Virus record (IMG/VR): IMGVR_UViG_3300022752_000035
Location: 1-64,000 of that record
DNA: 64,000 bases
Direction: 5' to 3' (one strand)
Origin: a virus
This document shows positions 16,648-24,915 of the stretch, piece after piece (within the stretch, counting starts at the first letter, position 1; each line of letters opens with the position of its first letter). The position numbers and the translations under genes were made by a program. The notes under the pieces were generated by a model that searched no databases, had not been told where the DNA came from, and saw nothing but the letters and a program-made list of their open reading frames with translations.

Positions 16648-16958
16648 AATCTTTTATATTATCAGATTTATTATTTTATTTTATGTTATTTCCAATAGCT
16701 TATGTTTGCGCGTTTATTTATATGAAAGATATTAAACCAGAAAAACAATATGATCTAGGTCTTGATTTTGAATACGTACAAGTTGACGAAGGATCATCTT
16801 TTGTATCTCACGCAGAACCAATAGGGCAAAATAGTCAACCTTGGATGTTAAGTTTGGTGGGAAAACCAAAATCGACTATAGACACAAATCAGCATTATAT
16901 AATGGTTGGATATATGATGAAACAAATAAGATTAAGGACAAATTTATGCAAAAATTAA
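16644..16958 (+). CDS. Small membrane or exported protein, 104 aa
   Basis: Not recognised. A hydrophobic N-terminal segment (LSDLLFYFMLFPIAYVCAFIY) is followed by ~75 soluble residues with an acidic stretch (LGLDFEYVQVDEGSSFV). The ATG overlaps the preceding stop (ATGA), and the next gene starts inside its 3' end. It belongs to the same operon as the PEP-CTERM gene, which suggests an envelope role; this is inference. Confidence 0.55.
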   Translation: MKSFILSDLLFYFMLFPIAYVCAFIYMKDIKPEKQYDLGLDFEYVQVDEGSSFVSHAEPIGQNSQPWMLSLVGKPKSTIDTNQHYIMVGYMMKQIRLRTNLCKN

Positions 16959-17263
16959 TTTATATAATACTAGCCGCTTTAGCATTAACTATCCATGCTT
17001 ATACAGAAAATCAAATTAGAGTTTCATTAAAAAGAAATAATAAGGGTGAAATTCTTTTGAGTATAGATGGACATACTTCTCCAGTAATAGTTGAGATGGA
17101 TGGTAAAACTACAATGTTTAATGTAGGAGATAAAGAATTAAATATAGATGAAGCATTAAGTGTCGAATTAGATACATCAAGCGGTAAAGAGCAATCTAAT
17201 ATAGATAATCAAATCCCTCCAGTTATGAGTAATTTTAATCCTCCATTAGCTACCCCATACTAG
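16946..17263 (+). CDS. Small secreted protein with signal peptide
   Basis: A 105-residue protein. I start at the ATG at 16946, preceded by AGGA, because it gives a clean signal peptide (MQKLIYIILAALALTIHAYT, likely cleavage near HAY). An in-frame upstream ATG at 16841 would bury it. The mature part (GEILLSIDGHTSPVIVEMDG, then TMFNVGDKELNIDEAL) looks like a small beta-rich periplasmic domain. The C-terminus is Pro-rich. No family is recognised. It completes the secretion island. Confidence 0.6.
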   Translation: MQKLIYIILAALALTIHAYTENQIRVSLKRNNKGEILLSIDGHTSPVIVEMDGKTTMFNVGDKELNIDEALSVELDTSSGKEQSNIDNQIPPVMSNFNPPLATPY

Positions 17264-17268
17264 TGTAA
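17263..17268 (+). promoter_or_regulatory. GTGTAA-type promoter motif
   Basis: GTGTAAAGAGTATGTT between the stop of the secreted-protein gene and the ATG at 17279. TGTAAA is 9-10 nt from the start codon. Confidence 0.4.
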
Positions 17269-17278
17269 AGAGTATGTT

Positions 17279-17545
17279 ATGTTTAATAAAACATTAAATT
17301 GGTGGAATAATTTAAAATATTACGATAAAGTTTTCTTTATTACATTTATTCCAGCTATGCTATTCACTCTTTGGGGTGTGAGTGATCTTTATATTAATTA
17401 TTTTGATGAATTAACAAAAGAAGATCATATGCAGTTTTTTTTGAGAATATTTTTTCCTATTAGTTTAGCTACATTAGTAACAGTTTTAGAACGTAGAAAA
17501 AGAAATAAATTAATAAAAGATATTAAAGATTACCTTGATAAATAA
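17279..17545 (+). CDS. Small two-span membrane protein
   Basis: An 88-residue protein with two hydrophobic segments (VFFITFIPAMLFTLWGVSDLYI and ~residues 50-64, RIFFPISLATLVTVL), separated by an acidic loop and followed by a basic tail (ERRKRNKLIKD). The size and topology would suit a class II holin, but there is no lysin next to it, so this is only a possibility. It has its own GTGTAA motif. Confidence 0.55.
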   Translation: MFNKTLNWWNNLKYYDKVFFITFIPAMLFTLWGVSDLYINYFDELTKEDHMQFFLRIFFPISLATLVTVLERRKRNKLIKDIKDYLDK

Positions 17546-17620
17546 CTATTTTAATCTTTCAATAAGATAAAATATATAAATAAAAACAGCAACACAAATT
17601 AATGTCGAAGAAAGAGTCAT
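17546..17620 (-). CDS. Micro-ORF encoding a 24-residue single-span peptide
   Basis: An ATG at 17620-17618 opens 24 codons ending in TAG (17548-17546). The peptide is nearly all membrane-like (ICVAVFIYIFYLI after MTLSST) with a charged end (ERLK). It is too short for routine gene calling, but a GTGTAA motif lies just upstream on the same strand (17636-17631), in the arrangement used by the larger genes. Its stop lies directly after the end of the convergent gene. Coding status is unproven. Confidence 0.35.
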   Translation of the reverse strand: MTLSSTLICVAVFIYIFYLIERLK

Positions 17621-17630
17621 ATATAAATTT

Positions 17631-17636
17631 TTACAC
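17631..17636 (-). promoter_or_regulatory. GTGTAA-type promoter motif before the micro-ORF
   Basis: On the minus strand GTGTAAAAATTTATAT leads straight into the ATG at 17620, with TGTAAA 9 nt away. Confidence 0.35.
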
Positions 17637-17669
17637 ATAACATTTAATATTATATTAAATTAATCGATA

Positions 17670-17675
17670 GTGTAA
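17670..17675 (+). promoter_or_regulatory. GTGTAA-type promoter motif
   Basis: GTGTAATTTATTTATATATA precedes the ATG at 17690, leaving a longer gap (14 nt) than most copies of the motif. Confidence 0.45.
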
Positions 17676-17689
17676 TTTATTTATATATA

Positions 17690-18376
17690 ATGAGTTTTAT
17701 TATTAAAAAATCTTTAGATATAGATAGCCTATATAATCCTGTTGCTTATTGGCTTCTAGAAGAATCTTCTGGAAATAGGCTAGATATAACTAATAATGGT
17801 TGGACTTTACAAGAAGGAAGTTCTGTCCCAAATACTACTGGGAAATTAGGATTTGCTGCAGAATTTAATAATAGTAATAATACTTCATATTTGGAGAATA
17901 CAAATTTATCTTTAGGTGATACATTTTCAATATCTTGTTGGATAAAACTTTATAATGTTGGTCCAACTCAATGCTTTTGGGGAACAGGAGGAAATGGTGG
18001 AGATCTAATCTCTTTCTATTCAGAACCAAATTTTACTTTATATAATGATCGATCTTCAGATATAGATACTGGATTTAGCCCCCAACCAAATATTTGGTAT
18101 CATGCAGTGAGTATAGTAACCCCAACAGAAATGAAACTATATATTAATGGTAATTTAGCAGGAAGTTTATCTCAAAACATATCGAATAGTTGGACAGGAT
18201 TTGCACTTTCAGATTTTAAAATACTTGGTGGACATAATTTTCAAATAGATGGAGCCATAGATGAAGTTGGAATTTGGAATTTTAATTTATCAGAGACTCA
18301 AATTAAAAATTTATATAATATATTAACAAATATATTAATAAATAGATTAATAGTCAAAAAAATAGTAAATTTATAG
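17690..18376 (+). CDS. LamG/concanavalin-like carbohydrate-binding protein
   Basis: A 228-residue protein that is almost entirely one LamG-type jellyroll: VAYWLLEESSGNRLDITNNG at the start, FSISCWIKLYNVG in the middle, WYHAVSIVTPTEMKLYINGN, then the IDGAIDEVGIWNFNLSETQI signature typical of the LamG 3 (concanavalin-like) family. Such domains bind sugars or proteins, and in phages they often occur on virion surface proteins. The short N-terminus (SFIIKKSLDIDSLYNP) may attach it to the particle. It lacks a signal peptide, in keeping with a virion rather than a secreted role. Confidence 0.85.
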   Translation: MSFIIKKSLDIDSLYNPVAYWLLEESSGNRLDITNNGWTLQEGSSVPNTTGKLGFAAEFNNSNNTSYLENTNLSLGDTFSISCWIKLYNVGPTQCFWGTGGNGGDLISFYSEPNFTLYNDRSSDIDTGFSPQPNIWYHAVSIVTPTEMKLYINGNLAGSLSQNISNSWTGFALSDFKILGGHNFQIDGAIDEVGIWNFNLSETQIKNLYNILTNILINRLIVKKIVNL

Positions 18377-18420
18377 TAAAAAAATAATTAGATATTCTAA
18401 TTAAGTTGATCCAAAAAAAT

Positions 18421-18426
18421 GTGTAA
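18421..18426 (+). promoter_or_regulatory. GTGTAA-type promoter motif
   Basis: GTGTAATATTACAT lies directly before the ATG at 18435, with TGTAAT 7 nt from the start codon. Confidence 0.5.
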
Positions 18427-18434
18427 TATTACAT

Positions 18435-19250
18435 ATGCCAATACCACAACCAAAAGATAACGAAAAACAAAATGATTATATGGGCCGTTGCATGCATAAA
18501 CTAGCTAATGATAAGATGCCAAATAAACAAAAAGTCGCAATTTGTTTAAATACTTATAGTAATCCTAAAAAGAAAAGCAAAGCAGCAGATAGAAATGGTA
18601 TTGAAATTGATTTTTCAGATAAAATTAAAGAAATTAAAGATAAAAAAGCACAAATAGAAGCAGAAAAACAAATGAAAACAGAACCAGTAATTGAACAAAA
18701 AATTGAAACTCCAGCTCCTGTAGCTGAAATTAAAGTAGAAGCTCCAGTTACTGAACCAACTAATACAGCAGTTACTGCACCAGCTGAAATTGTCAACGAA
18801 GTTAAAACTGAACAAGTCGTAGCAGAAGAAGCAAAAATTGAAGAAACTAAAGTTTCAGAAATTAAAGCAGAAGTAGATGGTAAAGGAGAATTAATCCAAA
18901 CTACATTTCTTCAAATGCAACACCAATATAAAATATTGCATTGGCAAACAACTTCATTTTCTCAACATAAATCATTTGATGAAATAGTAGGAAGTCTTGC
19001 TGAAAATATTGATGAATTTATTGAAACTTATATGGGTAAATATGGTCGAATAATTGCAGCTGGAACCTTTAATCTTTCTCTTGCTAATTATAAAGACGCA
19101 GACTTTATAGTTCTTACGGATAAGTATATTGGATTTTTGATTGGATTGAATGATATGTTAGACAAAGCTCAAGATTCAGATCTATTAAATATTAGAGATG
19201 AAATTCTTGGTTCATTAAATCAATTAAAATATCTTTTAACATTAGTTTAA
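18435..19250 (+). CDS. Virion-linked protein with C-terminal Dps/ferritin-like domain
   Basis: A 271-residue protein. The N-terminus has the phage motif GRCMHKLANDKMPNKQKVAI followed by CLNTY, which recurs near prohead genes. Residues ~55-150 are a Glu/Ala/Pro/Val-rich low-complexity linker. The C-terminal ~120 residues form a four-helix bundle with LHWQTTSFSQHKSFDEI: His169, His178, Asp182, Asp193 and Glu197. From His178 onward the spacing (4, 11, 4) is the same as in the Dps ferroxidase site. This matches a phage-specific Dps-like family. Possible roles are metal binding or DNA protection in the capsid, which is inference. Confidence 0.75.
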   Translation: MPIPQPKDNEKQNDYMGRCMHKLANDKMPNKQKVAICLNTYSNPKKKSKAADRNGIEIDFSDKIKEIKDKKAQIEAEKQMKTEPVIEQKIETPAPVAEIKVEAPVTEPTNTAVTAPAEIVNEVKTEQVVAEEAKIEETKVSEIKAEVDGKGELIQTTFLQMQHQYKILHWQTTSFSQHKSFDEIVGSLAENIDEFIETYMGKYGRIIAAGTFNLSLANYKDADFIVLTDKYIGFLIGLNDMLDKAQDSDLLNIRDEILGSLNQLKYLLTLV

Positions 19251-19254
19251 TATA

Positions 19255-19548
19255 ATGAGAAAAACATATACATTTGAGATTGATTTAACTCAAACCGAAG
19301 CTTATCAAAAAACTTATAAAGGCTCAAAAAGGAGCGAATTAAAAGACAGCGATTTTCTTTTTCCAGAAGATCGTTCTTTTCCAATTGTTACCACACAAGA
19401 TGTTCGTGATGCTATAAATAATTTTGGCCGTATGAAAAAAAGCATGAATTATGAAGCTTTTATTCATAAACTTTGGCAAAAAGCAAAATCCAAAGGCTTA
19501 CAATCTGGTATTCCTGAGAGCACAAGAGAAAAATATAATCTTAAATAA
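19255..19548 (+). CDS. Conserved small phage protein (DSDFLFPEDRSFP family)
   Basis: A 97-residue protein with LKDSDFLFPEDRSFPIVTTQ, DVRDAINNFGRMKKSM and FIHKLWQKAKSKG. This block is widespread as a domain in phage head, portal and protease-associated proteins and as small stand-alone proteins. The function is not known. It lies 4 nt after the Dps-like gene and is probably in the same transcript. Confidence 0.65.
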   Translation: MRKTYTFEIDLTQTEAYQKTYKGSKRSELKDSDFLFPEDRSFPIVTTQDVRDAINNFGRMKKSMNYEAFIHKLWQKAKSKGLQSGIPESTREKYNLK

Positions 19549-19553
19549 TTAAT

Positions 19554-19581
19554 TTGATTTTTATTAAATCTATTATATAAT
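19554..19581 (+). promoter_or_regulatory. Sigma70-type promoter for the carbohydrate cluster
   Basis: TTGATT (19554-19559), a 16-bp spacer and TATAAT (19576-19581), with the GTG start at 19590 only 8 nt further. It could drive the overlapping genes from 19590 up to 30042. Confidence 0.5.
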
Positions 19582-19589
19582 TATATATA

Positions 19590-19886
19590 GTGAAAATTTC
19601 TTTATATGAGGTGCTAGAAGATGCTAATGGAGAATTTTTACATAAAATTACCATAGAGAAATTAGAAGATTCTATAGCCAAAAAATGGGTAATTTTTGAT
19701 CCTTTTGAAAAAATACATATATCTTCTCAAATAAAAGAAATGGTTATTTTAAAATATAAAGAATTACAAGAAAAACTAGAGAACACAGAAAATAAAAATG
19801 ACATCTTATTAGAAGCGATAGCATTAATAGAGCCAAAAGAAGCTGTTAAAGAATCTCAAGATCATTGTTTCTTTGAAAAATTATGA
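19590..19886 (+). CDS. Hypothetical protein, 98 aa, first gene of the carbohydrate cluster
   Basis: Not recognised. The protein starts at GTG, which follows a TATAAT box by 8 nt and gives a nearly leaderless message. It is highly charged and mostly helical (QIKEMVILKYKELQEKLENT), with no membrane segment or signal peptide. It overlaps the next gene by 4 nt (ATGA). Confidence 0.55.
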   Translation: MKISLYEVLEDANGEFLHKITIEKLEDSIAKKWVIFDPFEKIHISSQIKEMVILKYKELQEKLENTENKNDILLEAIALIEPKEAVKESQDHCFFEKL

Positions 19887-20452
19887 ATCCAGTTAGAACT
19901 AACGTGCTTCATTTAGAAAAATTAGATTTATTTATAACTTCGACGACTTTCCAAAAAGGCCAATCAATTGATTTTAAATTTTTATCTTTAATACCAAATG
20001 AAGATAATTATTTTTATAAAAATATTTTATTTCAAGGCTCATTTAAATGTTCATATCCAGGGAAAACAGAAGAATTTGATATATTAAATGCTGGAGATAT
20101 TGGACCATTGTCTTCAAAAGAAGGCCTAAAATTACCACAAGTTTTGAACGATTTAATTTCAAATGAAAAAGGCGTATTAGATATGAGAGTTGTTTCTCAA
20201 AATGATGATGCAATTTATTATTGCATTAAAGCTAGAGAAGATAAAAAAGTAGTGGATGATATTCATTATCTAAGTCTAAATGAATCTATAACGATACCAA
20301 ATTTAAGATTCTTTTTTGTTTTTGGAAAAAATTATTCAATAGATGAAAATCCAAAAAATAAAAATGGAGTTTTTTTATCGGAAACTAAAGATATTTTAGT
20401 AAAAGCGATAGAACCATGTAAAATTGTTTCTTTTTATTCAACGCCTAGATAA
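19883..20452 (+). CDS. Hypothetical beta-rich protein, 189 aa
   Basis: Not recognised. The predicted fold is largely beta, with a segment (FQGSFKCSYPGKTEEFDILN, then AGDIGPLSS) that reads like part of a double-stranded beta-helix (cupin-like) barrel, but the usual metal-binding His pairs are missing. It overlaps the upstream gene by 4 nt and precedes the first glycosyltransferase by 11 nt, so it probably belongs to the sugar cluster. Confidence 0.55.
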   Translation: MNPVRTNVLHLEKLDLFITSTTFQKGQSIDFKFLSLIPNEDNYFYKNILFQGSFKCSYPGKTEEFDILNAGDIGPLSSKEGLKLPQVLNDLISNEKGVLDMRVVSQNDDAIYYCIKAREDKKVVDDIHYLSLNESITIPNLRFFFVFGKNYSIDENPKNKNGVFLSETKDILVKAIEPCKIVSFYSTPR

Positions 20453-20463
20453 TCGCTTTACAA

Positions 20464-21387
20464 ATGAATATTGGGATTAGGCTTGAAGGTGGCTTAGGAG
20501 ATCATTTATTAGGAAATAGATTTCTTCATGCTATAAAAGATAAATATCCGAATAGTAATTTATATATATATTCTGATACAGAAAATAATAGCAACTCTTT
20601 AAATATATTAAGATCTCTTTATCCAAGTATTTATAAATATGATACTTCCGAAGTAATAAAATTTAGAAAAGATAAAAATTATAAAATACATACAAAATTT
20701 GGAGAAGAAACTTATCCAGCCGATATCAGTAACCTTCCAGATGAAATTACTGAAAAAATTAAAACATATGATAGATTTTATGATCTTCATATAGATGGAT
20801 TAAAATGGTTAAATTATGATTTTGATTGGTTTAGATACTACTATTTCTTTCCAAAACCAGAAATAAACATAAATAAAAAATACAATGAAAAGTATATAAT
20901 GGCACATTTTTATTCTAGGCCAGACTCACCATATAATTTAGATCAAACATATATAATTGATTTATTAACTGAATTAAGTAAATATATTAAAATAGTAGTT
21001 TTAACTCTAGAAGAGCACAAAGATTATTATAAAAACCTATTTAATAATCAAAATATTATTATAGATACAGCTTCAAATTTATTAGAAGTTTTTCAAATTG
21101 CTAGTGGATGTGAACTATTTATAGGTATTGATAGTGGAATTAGATATATACCATATCATTTTAGTAAACCAACATTTGTTTTTTCTAAATATTGCTCAAA
21201 GTACGGATCAGTAGCGCCATCGCATTTAATTAGATGGTTAATATTTGAAAAAAATGTATTTCCAATTAATTTTAATATTGAGATTGTAACCGCAATCATT
21301 AGTAATATCTTAAATAATCCAGCGAGCCAATTATTTCCAGAGTATGTTAACGGCATAGATTCTGCAATAGTTAATAGGTTTTTATAA
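20464..21387 (+). CDS. GT9-like glycosyltransferase (heptosyltransferase fold)
   Basis: A 307-residue protein. The N-terminal RLEGGLGDHLLGNRFLHAIK corresponds to the GxGD motif of ADP-heptose:LPS heptosyltransferases, and the C-terminal ELFIGIDSGIRYIPYHFSKP to their donor-site G-DSG-HHA region. The usual His in that motif is changed, so donor and activity are uncertain. It opens a run of at least nine sugar-related genes whose ends overlap or nearly touch. Probable cytoplasmic enzyme. Confidence 0.75.
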   Translation: MNIGIRLEGGLGDHLLGNRFLHAIKDKYPNSNLYIYSDTENNSNSLNILRSLYPSIYKYDTSEVIKFRKDKNYKIHTKFGEETYPADISNLPDEITEKIKTYDRFYDLHIDGLKWLNYDFDWFRYYYFFPKPEININKKYNEKYIMAHFYSRPDSPYNLDQTYIIDLLTELSKYIKIVVLTLEEHKDYYKNLFNNQNIIIDTASNLLEVFQIASGCELFIGIDSGIRYIPYHFSKPTFVFSKYCSKYGSVAPSHLIRWLIFEKNVFPINFNIEIVTAIISNILNNPASQLFPEYVNGIDSAIVNRFL

Positions 21388-21388
21388 A

Positions 21389-22138
21389 ATGATAGATATA
21401 AATAAAAAATATGGAATCAGAGATTATGATTCTGGAATTGGAGATGCAGTAATAAAAAGCTCATTCCCAGAAAATTTTTTCATGAATTATAATCAAAAGC
21501 TAATAGATATTGAAAGAAAATGGATTTTTGATTATAACCCATATGTAGAAAGAGATAAAGATCCCGATATCGTTTTACCTTTCTTAGAAAGGCAAAGAGA
21601 AATAATCAATAAAAATGAAAGAAAATCTCATCTTTCTCACGCAGAAGAATATTGTTTTAATTTTGACTTACCAAAATGTTTTTTAAGAAGACCAAGACTA
21701 TATAAATACGAAGATTTAGAAACAGACAAAAATCAAGTAGTTGTCCATACATTCGGTAAAACTGTTGGGCCAATGAAAGAATATATAAGAAAACAGATAA
21801 CAAAAAATTATCAAAATTATAAATTAATACAAATTGGAATGCCATATGATCCAATTATTGAAGGAGCAGAAGATGCTAGAGGTCTAAGCGTATGGGATTC
21901 AATTAAAATCATAGCATCCAGTTCTATTTTTATAGGGGTTAATAGTGGTTTTCATCATATATCTAAAGCGTATCCAAAAGTTAGATCTAAACTTATTTTA
22001 GAAGTACCACAAGATAGACTTTTGAATTTTAGACCTATGGATCTCAAAAATAACTTTGAGTGGTTTGAATTTGGAGTTGAATATTATAATGATACTGAAT
22101 ATGATATAGGTATAACAGATGCTTATTTAAAAATATGA
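21389..22138 (+). CDS. GT9-like glycosyltransferase, short form
   Basis: A 249-residue protein. SSIFIGVNSGFHHISKAYPK carries the GxxSGxxHxA motif of the GT9 donor site, and the N-terminus has YGIRDYDSGIGDAVIKS, close to the usual GDAVLTT. It is shorter than the ~330-residue family norm, with a reduced N-terminal domain. It starts 1 nt after the preceding stop and overlaps the next ATG by 4 nt. The substrate is unknown. Confidence 0.65.
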   Translation: MIDINKKYGIRDYDSGIGDAVIKSSFPENFFMNYNQKLIDIERKWIFDYNPYVERDKDPDIVLPFLERQREIINKNERKSHLSHAEEYCFNFDLPKCFLRRPRLYKYEDLETDKNQVVVHTFGKTVGPMKEYIRKQITKNYQNYKLIQIGMPYDPIIEGAEDARGLSVWDSIKIIASSSIFIGVNSGFHHISKAYPKVRSKLILEVPQDRLLNFRPMDLKNNFEWFEFGVEYYNDTEYDIGITDAYLKI

Positions 22139-22728
22139 ATAAATTTATTAATTACGATAATCTATTTGATACCTTCCTAAAGTCAGGACAAGAAAGATTT
22201 TATACATTCAAAATTGCAATGAACTATTATTTAGAGAATAATGGTAAAATTATAGTAGAAACTGGTACTCAAAGACAAGTAGATGATTGGGGCGCGGGAT
22301 GTTCAACAAGTGCTTTAGGAAAATTCATGTCTGAATTTTCTCCAGAAAGTCATCTTTATTCTGTAGATATATCTAGTTTAAATCTAAAAATTTCTAAAGA
22401 GTTATGCTGTCAAAATTATCAGTCTTACATAAGCTGGCATGAACAAGACTCTATAACTTTTTTAAAAAACTTTAATAATAAAATAGATTTTCTATATTTA
22501 GATAGTTACGATTGGTTTGAACATGAGCCTCAATTAACAGAATGTCAAACTCATCAATTAAATGAAATGAAGGCCGCAATAGATAAAATGAATACAAAAT
22601 CTGTCATTTTACTTGATGATAATGATTTACCTGGAGGAGGCAAAACAAAATTAACCAAAGATTATTTAAGTAAAAATGATTGGATTTGTTTGCTTGATTT
22701 AAAACAGAGCGTTTGGATTAGAAAATAA
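22135..22728 (+). CDS. Class I SAM-dependent methyltransferase-like protein
   Basis: A 197-residue protein. The SAM-binding loop is IIVETGTQRQVDDWGAGCST, a variant of the VEVGxxxGxST type found in the Methyltransf_24 family, followed by HLYSVDIS (acidic motif II) and the DFLYLDSYDW region. In such clusters these enzymes methylate sugars or sugar acids. There is no other domain. It is translationally coupled to the gene before (ATGA) and starts immediately before the GT17 gene. Confidence 0.75.
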   Translation: MNKFINYDNLFDTFLKSGQERFYTFKIAMNYYLENNGKIIVETGTQRQVDDWGAGCSTSALGKFMSEFSPESHLYSVDISSLNLKISKELCCQNYQSYISWHEQDSITFLKNFNNKIDFLYLDSYDWFEHEPQLTECQTHQLNEMKAAIDKMNTKSVILLDDNDLPGGGKTKLTKDYLSKNDWICLLDLKQSVWIRK

Positions 22729-23529
22729 ATGCTATACAATTGTATACCATTTTATAATGAATTAGATTTATTAGATGTAAGATTGCACACAATGCACTCT
22801 TACGTTGATAAATTTATCATTGCAGAAATGGACACTACTCATTCTGGTAAAGAAAAACCATTTTATTTTGAACAGGCAAAGGAAAGATTTAAAGAGTTTG
22901 AATCTAAAATTATACATCTTAAAGTCCAAAGCCCAAGATCTGAGCATGCATGGACAAATGAAAACTATCAAAGAGACATAATCAAAAAATGGTTAGAAGA
23001 GAACGCGAATGATAATGATTTAGTTATAGTTCAAGATGCTGATGAGATTTTAAACGAAACTTTTATAGATAAAATAAAAGACATAGACTTATCTATACCA
23101 TATATTACTGAATTAGATTTTTATAGATATTATATCAATGCAGAAATTTTATCAGACAATAAAACATGGTCAAGTGGTCCTATAGTAAAATATAATTTTT
23201 TGAAAAATAATCCAAATATATCTCTAACAGGATTGAGAGATTTACATCCAGCTCTTAGACATCATAATAAAATCATCAAAAATTGTGGATGGCATTTTAC
23301 TTTTTTAGGAGGAGCAGAAGCAATAGCAGAAAAGATTAAAGCATATGCACATCAAGAAAGCAATAACGATTTTATAACAAATATAAATAGGTTAAAAGAT
23401 GCTTTAGATAATTGTCAAGATGCATGCAACCCAAATGGACCACCATTCAAGAAAATCGAATTAACAGAACAAAAATTCCCAAAATATATTGTAAACAATA
23501 AACAAAAATATATAAAATATATATTGTAA
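22729..23529 (+). CDS. GT17-family glycosyltransferase
   Basis: A 266-residue protein. The start YNCIPFYNELDLLDVRL, the THSGKEKPFYFEQ motif, the DADEI metal-binding motif and NCGWHFTFLGGAEAIAEKIK are the signatures of GT17 (beta-1,4-GlcNAc transferase-like) enzymes, seen also in phages and in bacterial polysaccharide clusters. The length fits the family. The donor and acceptor cannot be inferred. The ATG follows the preceding stop with no gap. Confidence 0.85.
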   Translation: MLYNCIPFYNELDLLDVRLHTMHSYVDKFIIAEMDTTHSGKEKPFYFEQAKERFKEFESKIIHLKVQSPRSEHAWTNENYQRDIIKKWLEENANDNDLVIVQDADEILNETFIDKIKDIDLSIPYITELDFYRYYINAEILSDNKTWSSGPIVKYNFLKNNPNISLTGLRDLHPALRHHNKIIKNCGWHFTFLGGAEAIAEKIKAYAHQESNNDFITNINRLKDALDNCQDACNPNGPPFKKIELTEQKFPKYIVNNKQKYIKYIL

Positions 23530-23530
23530 A

Positions 23531-24175
23531 ATGAATTTAACAAAAAAATATAATTTAAAAATTGAAATTGATCAAGGGAATGTTGTACATAATATTAATG
23601 ATTTTTTTCAAGATTATGGAGAAAATTTATTAATAGAAAATTTTGAAAAAATTTGTTTAAAAATTAAAAATGAAAAATCAAAGGCATCTATGATAGAGTT
23701 AGGCGCAAATTGGGCTTACTATTCTCTTTTATTTAAAGCTATAATTGGAAAAGATAGTACATTTAATATTATGTTGGAAGTGGATCCAAAAGCTTTTGTA
23801 AGAGGAGTTCATAATTTTAAAATAAATGAATTTGAAGGCGTTTTTTTGAATAAATTAATAGGAAATGAAGCTTATAGGATGCCGCATTTAAAAGATATTC
23901 CATGTGTTTCATTAGACCAGATCTTTAAAGAATACGATTTAAATGATTTAGATATATTGCATTCAGATATAGATGGATCAGAGCTCGATATGTTAATTCA
24001 AAATGAGAATATTTTTAAAAATAAAAAAATTAAATATATATTTATGCTTACTCATTCACAAGAACTTCATGAAAAATGCTTTAATTTTTTAAATAATTTA
24101 CAATATAATTGTATTTTAAATCATAATCATTTTAATGTTGGAGGACAGGATGCACTTCTTATCTTTGAATCCTAA
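23531..24175 (+). CDS. FkbM-family methyltransferase
   Basis: A 214-residue protein. SMIELGANWAYYSLLF is the SAM-binding motif; VSLDQIFKEYDLNDLDILHS followed by DIDGSELDML is the FkbM signature, in which the usual KIDVEG is replaced by HSDIDGSE. Members O-methylate sugars or small metabolites. It lies between glycosyltransferase genes and overlaps the next start by one base (TAATG). It probably methylates the glycan made by this cluster. Confidence 0.85.
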   Translation: MNLTKKYNLKIEIDQGNVVHNINDFFQDYGENLLIENFEKICLKIKNEKSKASMIELGANWAYYSLLFKAIIGKDSTFNIMLEVDPKAFVRGVHNFKINEFEGVFLNKLIGNEAYRMPHLKDIPCVSLDQIFKEYDLNDLDILHSDIDGSELDMLIQNENIFKNKKIKYIFMLTHSQELHEKCFNFLNNLQYNCILNHNHFNVGGQDALLIFES

Positions 24176-24915
24176 TGAAAATAGCAATTTGCATATCTGG
24201 TTTGCCAAGATCATTTAAAAGAAGTTATCCTTTATTAGATAAAGTTTTTCTATCAAAATATAATTGCAATATATTTATTTCTACTTGGGATTGGCAAGTC
24301 AAAGAAATTCAAAAAAAACAAGAAACTAAAGATCAATTTGGTAAATCTATACCTATTACTGGAACTCATTGGTGGCCACAAGATGGAGACGCTAATGAAT
24401 TTATAAATATTTTTAAACCAAACAGATCAGAAATAGAAATTTTTAATGATTCTACATTAGAGTCTAAATTTAACTATTCTAATTATCAACAGCATGGAAT
24501 TAATAATAGTTTCCTGCCTATGTTCTATAAAGTTTGGAGAGCCAACGAATTAAGACTGTCTTATGAGAAAGAGCATAATATAAAATATGATCTAGTGTTA
24601 AGAACTAGAGGAGATATATCATATAATGGAATTTTATCTGATTATGAGATCAAAAACGCTTTATCGGGTTATGGATTTTGCAGGACGTCGTATCAAAACC
24701 CAGATACTCGACCTGGAGAACCAGAGCATATAAGCGACATTTATTTTTTATCAAATCCAGAAAAGGCTAATTTATATGCAAATTTTTGGTTATATCATAA
24801 ACAAGTATTAGAAAATACAAAATCATTTATTGCTGAAATAAATTTAGAAGCTTATCTTCACGCTGTAGGAGTTAAATGGGTAGCAACAGGACTTGATATA
24901 GATGTATTAAGATGA
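24175..24915 (+). CDS. Putative glycosyltransferase of the ICISGLPRS family
   Basis: A 246-residue protein. IAICISGLPRSFKRSYPLLD, NIFISTWDWQ, YDLVLRTRGDISY (Asp-containing, possible nucleotide-sugar site) and HISDIYFLSNPEKANLYANF are typical of a family often found in marine phages and algal-virus-like glycan clusters. The fold is probably GT-A-like, but no characterised member is known to me. The start overlaps the previous stop (TAATG), and the end overlaps the nucleotidyltransferase (ATGA). Confidence 0.65.
   Translation: MKIAICISGLPRSFKRSYPLLDKVFLSKYNCNIFISTWDWQVKEIQKKQETKDQFGKSIPITGTHWWPQDGDANEFINIFKPNRSEIEIFNDSTLESKFNYSNYQQHGINNSFLPMFYKVWRANELRLSYEKEHNIKYDLVLRTRGDISYNGILSDYEIKNALSGYGFCRTSYQNPDTRPGEPEHISDIYFLSNPEKANLYANFWLYHKQVLENTKSFIAEINLEAYLHAVGVKWVATGLDIDVLR

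Noticed and set aside
17279-17545. Holin assignment
   Set aside because: Two membrane segments and size are compatible, but no lysin or spanin gene is adjacent, so the label would be guesswork.
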